This document shows, piece by piece, positions 25,064 through 32,808 of a stretch of 55,243 nt of DNA; the stretch's first letter is position 1; each line of letters begins with the position of its first letter. The DNA comes from Candidatus Muiribacterium halophilum (lineage in GTDB: Bacteria; Muiribacteriota; Muiribacteriia; Muiribacteriales; Muiribacteriaceae), in contig PKTG01000087.1 of assembly GCA_002869225.1 (NCBI GenBank), positions 1 to 55,243 on the forward strand, read 5' to 3'. Position numbers and translations under genes: made by a program. Under the pieces are notes generated by a model. That model was not told where the DNA came from, made no database searches, and saw only the letters and a program-made list of their open reading frames with translations.

Positions 25064-25106
25064 CTCAGCAAAGCTGAGAGTTAGGGTTCGGAAAACAAAG
25101 TTTTCC
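25064..25106. repeat. Mini-hairpin pair with AAA loops
   Basis: CTCAGC-AAA-GCTGAG (25064-25078) and GGAAAAC-AAA-GTTTTCC (25090-25106), both perfect with 3-nt loops. GGCAG/CTGCC (25026-25042) lies just before them with a 7-nt loop. Confidence 0.7.
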
Positions 25107-25115
25107 AGTAAAGCA

Positions 25116-25190
25116 TTGAAGGATTTAAAAACCCATAGAAATATGTTTCAATATTCCTTAGAATCTGTTTTATAATCCGCAGGTCCTGTC
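25116..25190. repeat. Dispersed ~75-bp repeat, copy 1
   Basis: The core TAGAATCTGTTTTATAATCC through GGTCCTGTC at 25159-25190 matches 54798-54829 with about one difference in 32 bases, and the flank to the left (AAATATGTTT and AAAACCC) also matches more loosely. The same strand orientation is kept. Confidence 0.65.
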
Positions 25191-25323
25191 AGCTATGATG
25201 TGCAACTCAAAACATCCCTAGTGAAACAGAACCAGAGTTTTGATTTCCAATCTCCGCCGCCACCCGCTGAGGTTTATCCTACATCTATACTTTGAATATT
25301 TTTTCCGAAAGTGAGCGAGAGTG

Positions 25324-25384
25324 GCAGTTCGGCTCGCAACTCTGTTGCTTTTCGCAGGGTCCGTATCCCTGGCTGCCGAACTGC
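25324..25384. repeat. Branched inverted-repeat element after the Ski2-like helicase gene
   Basis: Outer stem GCAGTTCGGC (25324-25333) with GCCGAACTGC (25375-25384), 10 bp perfect. Inside lie two hairpins: GCAAC-TCT-GTTGC (25336-25348) and CAGGG (25355-25359) with CCCTG (25367-25371). It could fold as a three-way junction in RNA or a cruciform in DNA. It is 12 bp after the helicase stop codon. Confidence 0.7.
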
Positions 25385-25396
25385 AAAATGTTATTT

Positions 25397-27691
25397 TTAA
25401 TCGAGTTGTTCGCTTACGTTTACTATGTCTCTGTTCACTTTATCCATAGCCTCATTTAGTTTAGAAACCACACTATCATGTCCTTGATAAACCCTTTTTA
25501 TTTGCTGCAGAAGATCAATAACCTGTCTAAAAAGCCTTATTATATCACCTTCCGAAAGATGGGTAAGAGACAATAATTGACTAAACTCTGCCCCTTTAGT
25601 CCATGCTTTTGCAGCTGGTATTATATCAAGATATATCTGTTTTCCAGGCTCGATTCCAAAACGTATCTCCTCTTTTCTAATAGAGGCTACGATCTTTTTC
25701 GCCTTTCTAATATTGTGATAGGTCTCATCTATTTCAACTCTTAAGAAACCATCTTTCTTAGGATTTAGTTCATAAACCATACATGCACATAGAATATTTA
25801 TATCATCAGCTGAGAACGTCTCAATAACACCATCAAAAGCAAGTTCCACCACCATAAGCTCATATCCATATATCCTTGAACCCATCTTTCCTCTTGCTGT
25901 AAGATCGTTTCCTTCAACATAACCAGCCTTTTCAAGAAATTTTTTCTTCTTTAAAAACATCTGAAAATAATCTACTCTATTCTCTTCAACTTTCTGTTTA
26001 ATCTCATTGATCCTTCGATTATATTTTCTTATTTTAGAACTTATATTCCTGCATTTTCTCTGATCAGGACAATTTGTACATTTTAATGCTTTGAGTTTCT
26101 TATTAATTCTGTTCAAACGCTGCCTTGATCTGGTCTGATCTCTTCTGAATTTTGTTATTCTTCTTTTCCCATATTTTCCGGATTGTATCGCTTCTGTTGC
26201 TTCCTTTAATTTTGCAGAATATTTAAATTTCTTTCTTGATAGTGAATGAAATTTCTTAAATTCTTCATAATCAAGACACTCCATCTCCTCAGTACTTTCG
26301 TCTATGATCTCCTGTTTACCATCTATTTTTTCCTTAAGCTCTTCTTTTTTTGATCTATCCAGATACTGTGCAAAAGACATATTAAGTATTTCTCTTATCT
26401 TTGCATTCTCATACTGATCTACGAGATTAAGAACAGTATTGTAGGAGAGTTTGAACTGACTTTCAAGAGGTTCCAGACGTTTTTCATCCATTATTCTTAC
26501 TACTTCATCTATTTTTAAAAAAGATGAATCCATCATTGATACTACATGACCTTTTTCATCGATACCTCTTCTGCCTGCTCTACCTGCCATCTGAAAATAC
26601 TCATTGTTCTTCATATATCTGAATTCTATACCGTCATATTTTTCAAGCGAAGCAAATACCGCAGTCTTAGCTGGCATATTGACTCCAACTGCAAAAGTCT
26701 CTGTAACAAAAATAACTCTAAGAATACCTTCACCAAAAAACACTTCAATCACTTCTTTCATAACCGGTAAAATACCCGCATTATGAACACCTATTCCTTT
26801 AAGAGCAAGTTTTTTTATCATCTGGAAAGATGGGCTGTTAGAAATACTATATTTTTCAGCAACTTCATCTAAGGTCTTCTGAACTCTTGCTTTTTCTTCT
26901 TTGCTAAGAAAATCAAACTGTTTTGCCGTCTCTTTTGCATATCTGAAACATCCTTCTCTTGAAAAGACAAAACATATAGCAGGCAATCTGTCTTTATTTT
27001 TTAATGCGGATACCAGAAGGTTTATATTCTTCATTGAATATTTCTTTGCCTGCAATGAAATTGTTTTTGTTGAATAAGTTTTTAAAAATTTTTCTATCGT
27101 TACAATACCCGCTCTTTTGCTAAAAACATTATGAAAAAGTGGGACTGGTCTTTCTTTCTTCTCTATAAGACTGACCTCATGTTTCTTTATATCTCTTATC
27201 CAACCCGCAAGTTCATGAGCATTTGGAATAGTAGCAGAAAGAGCTAAAAATCTCATTTGAGGAAGAGCGAATATTATACTTTCCTCCCAAATAACTCCTC
27301 TTTGTAAATCGTTAATATAATGGACTTCATCAAAAATAACATGACTTACATCAGAAAGTTCTTCTTTTTCGGCAAAAAGCATATTTCTAAATATCTCAGT
27401 AGTCATTATTAGAACCTGAGCACCTGGATTTATACTGATATCTCCGGTAAGTATACCTACTTTATCTCCGTATAACCTTGAGAAATCCCTATACTTCTGA
27501 TTTGATAAAGCTTTTATTGGAGCAGTATATACCGCTCTTTCGCCTTCCTGTAAAAAGTTTTCTATCAAATACTCTGCTATTAGAGTCTTTCCGCATCCTG
27601 TTGGTGCTGCTACAACAACACTTTTTCCCTTTCCAAGATCCTCTACAGCCTGGACCTGGAAATCATCCATTATCAAGCCTTTATATTGCAT
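25397..27691 (-). CDS. Ski2-like DExH-box RNA helicase (HelY/Mtr4 type)
   Basis: 764 aa, cytoplasmic. Two RecA-like domains: motif I AAPTGCGKTLIAEY near residue 37, motif II DEVH near 120, motif III SATIP near 153, motif VI QMAGRAGRRGIDEKG near 372, and AVGVNMPAKT of motif V. The C-terminal half carries a long helical region with a Cys cluster (CTNCPDQRKC) and the helical-bundle/DSHCT-type domain. Such enzymes unwind RNA or RNA-protein complexes in processing or decay. Start ATG at 27691; a second ATG seven codons in has AAAGG seven bases upstream and is a possible alternative. The gene is followed by the branched structure. Confidence 0.93.
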   Translation of the reverse strand: MQYKGLIMDDFQVQAVEDLGKGKSVVVAAPTGCGKTLIAEYLIENFLQEGERAVYTAPIKALSNQKYRDFSRLYGDKVGILTGDISINPGAQVLIMTTEIFRNMLFAEKEELSDVSHVIFDEVHYINDLQRGVIWEESIIFALPQMRFLALSATIPNAHELAGWIRDIKKHEVSLIEKKERPVPLFHNVFSKRAGIVTIEKFLKTYSTKTISLQAKKYSMKNINLLVSALKNKDRLPAICFVFSREGCFRYAKETAKQFDFLSKEEKARVQKTLDEVAEKYSISNSPSFQMIKKLALKGIGVHNAGILPVMKEVIEVFFGEGILRVIFVTETFAVGVNMPAKTAVFASLEKYDGIEFRYMKNNEYFQMAGRAGRRGIDEKGHVVSMMDSSFLKIDEVVRIMDEKRLEPLESQFKLSYNTVLNLVDQYENAKIREILNMSFAQYLDRSKKEELKEKIDGKQEIIDESTEEMECLDYEEFKKFHSLSRKKFKYSAKLKEATEAIQSGKYGKRRITKFRRDQTRSRQRLNRINKKLKALKCTNCPDQRKCRNISSKIRKYNRRINEIKQKVEENRVDYFQMFLKKKKFLEKAGYVEGNDLTARGKMGSRIYGYELMVVELAFDGVIETFSADDINILCACMVYELNPKKDGFLRVEIDETYHNIRKAKKIVASIRKEEIRFGIEPGKQIYLDIIPAAKAWTKGAEFSQLLSLTHLSEGDIIRLFRQVIDLLQQIKRVYQGHDSVVSKLNEAMDKVNRDIVNVSEQLD

Positions 27692-27708
27692 TTAGATACC
27701 ATCCTTAG

Positions 27709-27901
27709 GGCAGCAAAGCTGCCGATTTGCATTTTTTAAATAATATTCAAAACTATATAGATCAGAATAAAAAATGCTGATGACAACCTTGGGTTGTGTA
27801 TTCACCTTTGGTGAAGTGCTTTGCTTTGCAAAGAGTTTAATCCTTTTTGCTTTAGCAAAAACATATTGGCGTTAAGCCAATCATCATCAGCTACCGCTGA
27901 T
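27709..27901. repeat. Array of seven small perfect hairpins
   Basis: In about 190 bp: GGCAGC-AAA-GCTGCC (27709-27723), ACAACC-TTG-GGTTGT (27783-27797), TTCACC-TTT-GGTGAA (27801-27815), CTTTGC-TTT-GCAAAG (27819-27833), TTTTTGC-TTTA-GCAAAAA (27844-27861), TTGGC-GTTAA-GCCAA (27866-27880) and ATCAGC-TACC-GCTGAT (27886-27901). The stems differ in sequence, so these are not copies of one repeat. They fill the spacer between spoIID and the helicase gene. Confidence 0.8.
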
Positions 27902-29134
27902 CTAATATTCTTTTACAACCTCTACCCCTGTATAGTAAAACTTTATTATATCTTTAAATTTAAATCCCTGTTTGGACAAACCTATTGCTCCCCATTGACA
28001 CATACCAACACCATGTCCTGAGCCATGACCTTTTATCTTATAACCTTCATATTCAATATTATTTCTTTTTTCTTCATTCTCTATCACTATCTTTTTTATC
28101 ATATCTTTCTTTCTTCCAGGAAGCAGTTCACTAAGCTTTTCTATCTTTTCCTGTATTTTATCGCTTTGACCACCATAAGGAACAAGATCAAAATTCATAC
28201 TCCACATACTACCCGCACCAACTCTAAGTCTGAAAAAGTTCCCTTTGACTACCTTTTCTCCATTAGTTCCAGTCAAACGAATCGTCTTTACTCGTCCGTA
28301 TGCATCCGAACCTTCTTTTGATATACGTATTATTCTTCCGATATTCTGATCTTTCATAAGTCTTGAAAGTCTTGAAAGTTTAAGGTCGTACTCCCAATTA
28401 GCTCTTGGCGATTCCTTACAAAACTCACACCATCTTCCACGAAGATAAGGAACAGCATCTCCACCTTCCCAAACATCTTCGTTGTTTGCAGTAGCTCCAC
28501 CACATGCAGAGAAATGATAAGCTGAGATAAGTTCGTCATCATATTTAATAATAAGACCCTCTGTAGAATCTACAGCATCCCTTATCTGCTGCGTTTCAGC
28601 ATCATAACCATCATAGACCTGACAGTGTGTAGTGTTGCATAGATCAAACCCCTGAGAACCATGTTTATTACGATTTTTAAGTGCATATGTCCTACATACA
28701 ACCGAAAGAGTCTTCATAGATTCAAAAGGCGAAGATGTCAGTAATTCTTTTCCAATTACACCATATAGATAATATTTCATAGACAAGACGTTTATTACGT
28801 TGATCTTATTTGATCTTTTATAAAGAAGAAATCTACCTCTAAATGTTTTTTTATCATATCTTATCATTCCAGAAACAGGATATATATCAAGAGTATCTCC
28901 ACGCATATCTATATTTGAATTAATTAAAAAACCTGTCCTGGTAGTCTCGAATTCTATGCTTTTTTCTCTAACAACCTCTCTATCCGAAGCTGTCTTTATT
29001 ATAAGTCCTCTTTCTGATTCGAGAACAACTGACTTTTGATCTATATCAATACCTATTCTTATATCCGGAGTTTTTGAAAAACACTGAATTATTAAAAATA
29101 ATATAAAAATCACTGATATATATTTAGATCTCAT
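27902..29134 (-). CDS. SpoIID/LytB-domain protein
   Basis: 410 aa. Signal peptide or membrane anchor (KYISVIFILFLIIQCFS), then the SpoIID/LytB domain: MKYYLYGVIGKELLTSSPFE with the catalytic-type Glu, KTLSVVCRTYALKNR, FHFSACGGATANNEDVWEGG-like segment (YHFSACGGATANNEDVW) and near the end the invariant GHGSGHGVGMCQWGAIGLS. SpoIID of Bacillus is a lytic transglycosylase that acts on glycan strands lacking peptide; LytB is an amidase enhancer. A spore role cannot be inferred here. The ATG overlaps the end of queH (ATGA). The gene is part of the yebC-ruv group on the minus strand. Confidence 0.9.
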   Translation of the reverse strand: MRSKYISVIFILFLIIQCFSKTPDIRIGIDIDQKSVVLESERGLIIKTASDREVVREKSIEFETTRTGFLINSNIDMRGDTLDIYPVSGMIRYDKKTFRGRFLLYKRSNKINVINVLSMKYYLYGVIGKELLTSSPFESMKTLSVVCRTYALKNRNKHGSQGFDLCNTTHCQVYDGYDAETQQIRDAVDSTEGLIIKYDDELISAYHFSACGGATANNEDVWEGGDAVPYLRGRWCEFCKESPRANWEYDLKLSRLSRLMKDQNIGRIIRISKEGSDAYGRVKTIRLTGTNGEKVVKGNFFRLRVGAGSMWSMNFDLVPYGGQSDKIQEKIEKLSELLPGRKKDMIKKIVIENEEKRNNIEYEGYKIKGHGSGHGVGMCQWGAIGLSKQGFKFKDIIKFYYTGVEVVKEY

Positions 29135-29649
29135 TTTTTTGCCTTTCCAAGAAACCTTTCTTCTTCACTGAAAATACAGCCACAATAGTTTTGTGTATAT
29201 AACCCCATATTTTTAGCTAGTTTTTCATCATAACTATCTCGAATATCATAATAAAAATAATCTACTTCAAATTCTTTAGCAGCCTCTTCAGCAGCTTTGA
29301 TTATACTATCGTGCATTTGCATAGGAGATGAAAAAAGTGTAGTCGTAAATATCTTAAAACCGTTTTCTTTGGCAAAGCGAGCTGTCTTTTTCAATCTTAG
29401 CCTGTAACATTCAAGGCAATTTTTTTTACAACCGGTATGCTCGAAAAAGGATTTTAATGAATAAAAGTTATCTTCAAAGAGCTTTATATTTTCTTTAAAA
29501 ACAAACTTTTTCAATACTTCTTTTCTTTTTCTAAACTCTTTGACTCCATGTATATTAGGATTAAACCAGAAAACAGAAGGTCTTATACCATCTTTAAAAA
29601 AAGAATAGAAATTAAGAAAACATGGTAGACAACATTTATGTACGAGCAT
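29131..29649 (-). CDS. queH: Epoxyqueuosine reductase QueH
   Basis: About 172 aa. Last step of queuosine synthesis in tRNA, the non-cobalamin enzyme that replaces QueG. Family signatures are present: N-terminal LVHKCCLPC, KNCLECYRLRLKKTARFAKE, TTTLFSSPMQMHDSI and QNYCGCIFSEEE, which bring together the Cys residues for the iron-sulfur and metal sites. The start is the ATG read from 29649 with GGAAG upstream, 22 bp after ruvB; an upstream extension would overlap ruvB by 35 bp and lacks family similarity. Its stop overlaps the start of the spoIID-like gene. Confidence 0.93.
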   Translation of the reverse strand: MLVHKCCLPCFLNFYSFFKDGIRPSVFWFNPNIHGVKEFRKRKEVLKKFVFKENIKLFEDNFYSLKSFFEHTGCKKNCLECYRLRLKKTARFAKENGFKIFTTTLFSSPMQMHDSIIKAAEEAAKEFEVDYFYYDIRDSYDEKLAKNMGLYTQNYCGCIFSEEERFLGKAKK

Positions 29650-29671
29650 CTCTATTCTTCCGGACACAGTT

Positions 29672-30667
29672 TCACCTGTTAATGTTGAGGTATCTGTATG
29701 CTGCATCAGTCGCTATTCTCCCTCTATTTGTCCTGCTTATAAATCCAAGCTGTAAAAGAAATGGTTCATATACTTCATATATACTTGCCGCTTCTTCTCC
29801 AATACTCATTGCTATTGTATCAAGACTTGCAGGTCCACCATCGTATTTTTTTATTAAAGTGTTAAGTATCTTCCTATCCATAAAATCCAGACCCATATCA
29901 TCTATTTCAAGTATTCTTAATGTTTCCTTTACCATTTCAAGATCCACTTTGGTCTTGTTATGTCTTACCGCAAAATCTCTTACTCTTCTGAGTATTCGTA
30001 TTGCTATTCTCGGAGTACCCCTTGAGCAACCTGCAAGTTTTAAAAGAGCATCATCATCAAGATCTATACCTATAAGCTCAGCATATCTTTTATCTATTAG
30101 AGCTAAATCCTTATCATCGTAATAATCTAATCTGATGTGCATACCAAACCTTGATCTAAGTGGTGATGATAATTTACCTGACATCGTAGTAGCGCCAACA
30201 AGAGTAAACTTCTTCAAGGGTAAGGTTATTGATTTTGATGTCTGACCTTTCCCGATCAGTATATCCAATCTATACTCCTCCATAGGAGAATAAAGGACTT
30301 CCTCAACTGTTCTTGATAATCTATGTATCTCATCGATAAAAAGAATATCATTATTATTAAGATCTGTGAGCATCTTTGCTATATCACCGGTCTTTGTTAA
30401 TGTCGGCGCGGAAGTAATCTTAATATTTGAATTCAGTTCTTTTGCAACAATAGTAGCAAGTGTGGTCTTCCCCAATCCTGGAGGTCCTGATAGAAGTATA
30501 TGATCCGAAGAATCTCCACGGGAAATAGCTGAATCTATAAGAAGTCTCATCTTATCTTTAGCTTTCTTCTGACCAATAAACTCTTTTAGATTAGTGGGTC
30601 TAAGACTACTGTCCAGATCGTTTCTTTCTTTCGGGTCTACAATTCTAGATACTTTCTCTTCAATCAT
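29672..30667 (-). CDS. ruvB: Holliday junction branch migration helicase RuvB
   Basis: 331 aa, AAA+ motor that drives branch migration together with RuvA. Walker A GPPGLGKTTLA near residue 60, Walker B LFIDEIHRLS near 108, sensor region VGATTMSGKLSSPLRSRFG near 155, and C-terminal winged-helix segment starting near 255 with MDRKILNTLIKKYDGGPASL. Standard length. It is 3 bp after ruvA. Confidence 0.97.
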   Translation of the reverse strand: MIEEKVSRIVDPKERNDLDSSLRPTNLKEFIGQKKAKDKMRLLIDSAISRGDSSDHILLSGPPGLGKTTLATIVAKELNSNIKITSAPTLTKTGDIAKMLTDLNNNDILFIDEIHRLSRTVEEVLYSPMEEYRLDILIGKGQTSKSITLPLKKFTLVGATTMSGKLSSPLRSRFGMHIRLDYYDDKDLALIDKRYAELIGIDLDDDALLKLAGCSRGTPRIAIRILRRVRDFAVRHNKTKVDLEMVKETLRILEIDDMGLDFMDRKILNTLIKKYDGGPASLDTIAMSIGEEAASIYEVYEPFLLQLGFISRTNRGRIATDAAYRYLNINR

Positions 30668-30670
30668 CTA

Positions 30671-31261
30671 TTATACTTCCTCTATTTCTGTGATCGCATA
30701 TTTTAATAATTCTTCAACATTTGCATCCGTTTCAAACTCTTTTTGAGCTTTTTTCAACACTTTTCTAACAGCTTCTCTTGAATATCCAAGGTTTTCAAGA
30801 GCTTCTCTTGTCTCTGAAAAAGCTCCTGGTGATACACTATCATTATCGTCAGATAGGTTCTTAAAGTTTATCTTACCTTTAAGCTCCAGAATTATTCTGC
30901 CAGCGCCTTTTTTGCCTATTCCACTGACTTTTGAGAGTTCGTCTACATCCTCTTCATTGACGATCTTTATTATCTCACTTGAATTATATAAAGATATTAT
31001 ATTTAAAGCAGTTTTTGGTCCTATCTTAGATACCGATATAAGTTTTCTAAATATCTTTTCATCATCCTCTGTTAAAAATCCGAAAAGCTCCATATCATTT
31101 TCTCGAACAGCAAGATATGTATATACTAAGACCTCATTTCCAACCTTAAGATCATCATAGTACCTAATTGGCATATTTATAAGATATCCAACACCTGCAC
31201 ATTCAACTACAATATGATCTGTATTTTTATGCGTTAACAAACCTTTGAAATATTTATACAT
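30671..31261 (-). CDS. ruvA: Holliday junction-binding protein RuvA
   Basis: 196 aa. N-terminal OB domain (YFKGLLTHKNTDHIVVECAG), two helix-hairpin-helix motifs (FRKLISVSKIGPKTALNIIS and VDELSKVSGIGKKGAGRIIL) and a C-terminal domain (SETREALENLGYSREAVRKVL) that contacts RuvB. The order yebC-ruvC-ruvA-ruvB is a common bacterial arrangement. The gap to ruvC (180 bp) is filled by a heptamer repeat block. Confidence 0.97.
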   Translation of the reverse strand: MYKYFKGLLTHKNTDHIVVECAGVGYLINMPIRYYDDLKVGNEVLVYTYLAVRENDMELFGFLTEDDEKIFRKLISVSKIGPKTALNIISLYNSSEIIKIVNEEDVDELSKVSGIGKKGAGRIILELKGKINFKNLSDDNDSVSPGAFSETREALENLGYSREAVRKVLKKAQKEFETDANVEELLKYAITEIEEV

Positions 31262-31287
31262 CTATTTTTTTCTCCCTCTTTTAAAAA

Positions 31288-31440
31288 CAGGAATTAGGAT
31301 TTAGGGGTTAGGGATTAGGGATTAGGGTAGGTTTGATTTTCCTGCTTTCTATTCTCTTTTCCCTACTTTCTGCTTTACCCATCACGCTTTACGCTTCACG
31401 TGTTTCCTGTTCACTTTTCACTGTTCACATCTCACTGTGG
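31288..31440. repeat. Intergenic heptamer-period repeat block 6
   Basis: TTAGG starts at 31294, 31301, 31308, 31315 and 31322, an exact 7-bp period, followed by GGTTTGATTTTCC and by CGCTTTACGCTTCACG and TTCACTGTTCAC units. It interrupts the ruvC-ruvA spacing inside an otherwise tight operon. Confidence 0.8.
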
Positions 31441-31441
31441 T

Positions 31442-31912
31442 TTATCCACATGCGTTAATATGACAAATCGCTATCGCTATTGCATCCGCAACATCATCAG
31501 GTTTTGGTGTCTCTTCAAGATTTAGAATATTAACTATCCAATGCTGAACATCTTTCTTACTTGCTCGTCCATATCCCGTAACCGATTGTTTCACTTGAAG
31601 TGGTGTATACTCTGCTACTTTAAGACCATTTTTCATAGCAGAGACAATAAGTACTCCTCTTGCTTCGGATACAGACATTGCTGTAGTTATATTTTTATTG
31701 AAAAAGAGTTTTTCAATAGCCATCTCATCAGGTTGATATTTTTCAATAAGGTAGCTTATGTTTTGAAATATCTCAAGTAATCTTTGATTTTTACTCTTTT
31801 TATTATCAGTAGTTATCTGTCCATATGTTATTACTTCGTAGCCCTGTCCCTTTTTCTCAAGGACAGAGAACCCGGTAATAGCAGTACCGGGATCTATCCC
31901 TAAGACTCTCAC
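31442..31912 (-). CDS. ruvC: Crossover junction endodeoxyribonuclease RuvC
   Basis: 156 aa. Resolves Holliday junctions made by RuvAB. RNase H-like active-site acids are visible in VLGIDPGTAITGF (Asp near 6), MAIEKLFF (Glu near 66) and DDVADAIAIAICH (Asp near 140 and 143). The start is GTG, which overlaps the stop of yebC (GTGA). Confidence 0.96.
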   Translation of the reverse strand: MRVLGIDPGTAITGFSVLEKKGQGYEVITYGQITTDNKKSKNQRLLEIFQNISYLIEKYQPDEMAIEKLFFNKNITTAMSVSEARGVLIVSAMKNGLKVAEYTPLQVKQSVTGYGRASKKDVQHWIVNILNLEETPKPDDVADAIAIAICHINACG

Positions 31913-32661
31913 TCTGATAATCTTTCCATTATTTCATCATCTATATCAAAATTAGCAAAAACTTCCTGAACATCATCGTCGTCTTCAAGCATATCCATAA
32001 GTCTCATCAGTTTTTTCGCTCCATTTTCGTCAAGTTTTACATAGTTTTGAGGAATCATAGTTATATCAGAACTATCTATTTTTATCCCCGCTTTTTCAAG
32101 AGCATTATTAACTGTTTCATAATCATCAGCTTCAGATATTATCTCAAAAACACTTTCATCATCTGTCTTAATATCTTCTGCACCAGCTTCAAGAACTATT
32201 TCCATCAAGGAATCTTCATCTGTATCCTCTTTAGATACAGTAATATATCCTTTTCTATCAAACATCCAGCCTACACATCCAGCTTCACCAAGGTTTCCGC
32301 CGTATTTACTAAATATATGCCTAACACTAGCAGCAGTCCTGTTCTTATTATCAGTTAGACACTGAACAAGCATCGCAACACCTTCTGGACCATATCCTTC
32401 ATATATTATTTCAGTATATTCTTCACCATCAGTTCCGCCTTCGGCTCTTTTTAACGCTCTTTTGATATTATCATTTGGCATTGAGACTGATTTTGCTTTT
32501 TGAATGGCCATTCTCAGTTTTGCATTTTTATCCTCATCTGTTCCACCTTCTCTTGCAGCAAGATATATAATCTTAGCCATCTTAGAGAAGATCTTACCTT
32601 TTTTTGCGTCTTTTGCACCTTTTTTATGTTTGATGGTGCTCCACTTATTATGACCTGACAT
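31909..32661 (-). CDS. YebC/PmpR family protein (TACO1-like)
   Basis: 250 aa. Starts MSGHNKWSTIKHKKGAKDAK, the hallmark of the family, followed by IIYEGYGPEGVAMLVQCLTDNKNRT and FDRKGYI. Members act either as transcription regulators or, as shown for related proteins, as translation factors that relieve ribosome stalling. It heads the yebC-ruvCAB-queH-spoIID group. A promoter is placed at 32689-32718. Confidence 0.96.
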   Translation of the reverse strand: MSGHNKWSTIKHKKGAKDAKKGKIFSKMAKIIYLAAREGGTDEDKNAKLRMAIQKAKSVSMPNDNIKRALKRAEGGTDGEEYTEIIYEGYGPEGVAMLVQCLTDNKNRTAASVRHIFSKYGGNLGEAGCVGWMFDRKGYITVSKEDTDEDSLMEIVLEAGAEDIKTDDESVFEIISEADDYETVNNALEKAGIKIDSSDITMIPQNYVKLDENGAKKLMRLMDMLEDDDDVQEVFANFDIDDEIMERLSE

Positions 32662-32688
32662 GATTAGACTCCTTAAAGGTTTTTTTAT

Positions 32689-32718
32689 ATTTTAATCTAA
32701 TAATGGGAATAAATGCAA
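32689..32718 (-). promoter_or_regulatory. Promoter of the yebC-ruv operon
   Basis: Minus strand: TTGCAT (32713-32718) and TAAAAT (32689-32694) with an 18-bp spacer. Divergent from the promoter of the PAS gene. Confidence 0.5.
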
Positions 32719-32746
32719 GTTATCACTTTTTACTACCTGAAACTAC

Positions 32747-32774
32747 TTGAACATCTTATTTCTTGTTATATAAT
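32747..32774 (+). promoter_or_regulatory. Promoter of the PAS/GGDEF gene
   Basis: TTGAAC (32747-32752) and TATAAT (32769-32774) with a 16-bp spacer. It places the transcript start near 32781, which excludes the longer ORF start at 32713. Confidence 0.75.
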
Positions 32775-32808
32775 GTATTTAGTTATAAAAAAATATATTG
32801 AGGATAAA

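Larger units (their letters stand above)
24931..25396. other. Intergenic region between the C11 gene and the Ski2-like helicase
   Basis: No gene is seen in these 466 bp. It holds, from left to right, the C11 promoter and a palindrome, mini-hairpins at 25064-25106, one copy of a ~75-bp repeat (25116-25190, second copy 54755-54829), unassigned sequence at 25191-25320 and the branched structure at 25324-25384. Confidence 0.7.

Noticed and set aside
32713-32808. N-terminal extension of the PAS protein from ATG 32713
   Set aside because: The promoter (-35 at 32747, -10 at 32769) lies inside this extension, and ATG 32809 has a good ribosome site.
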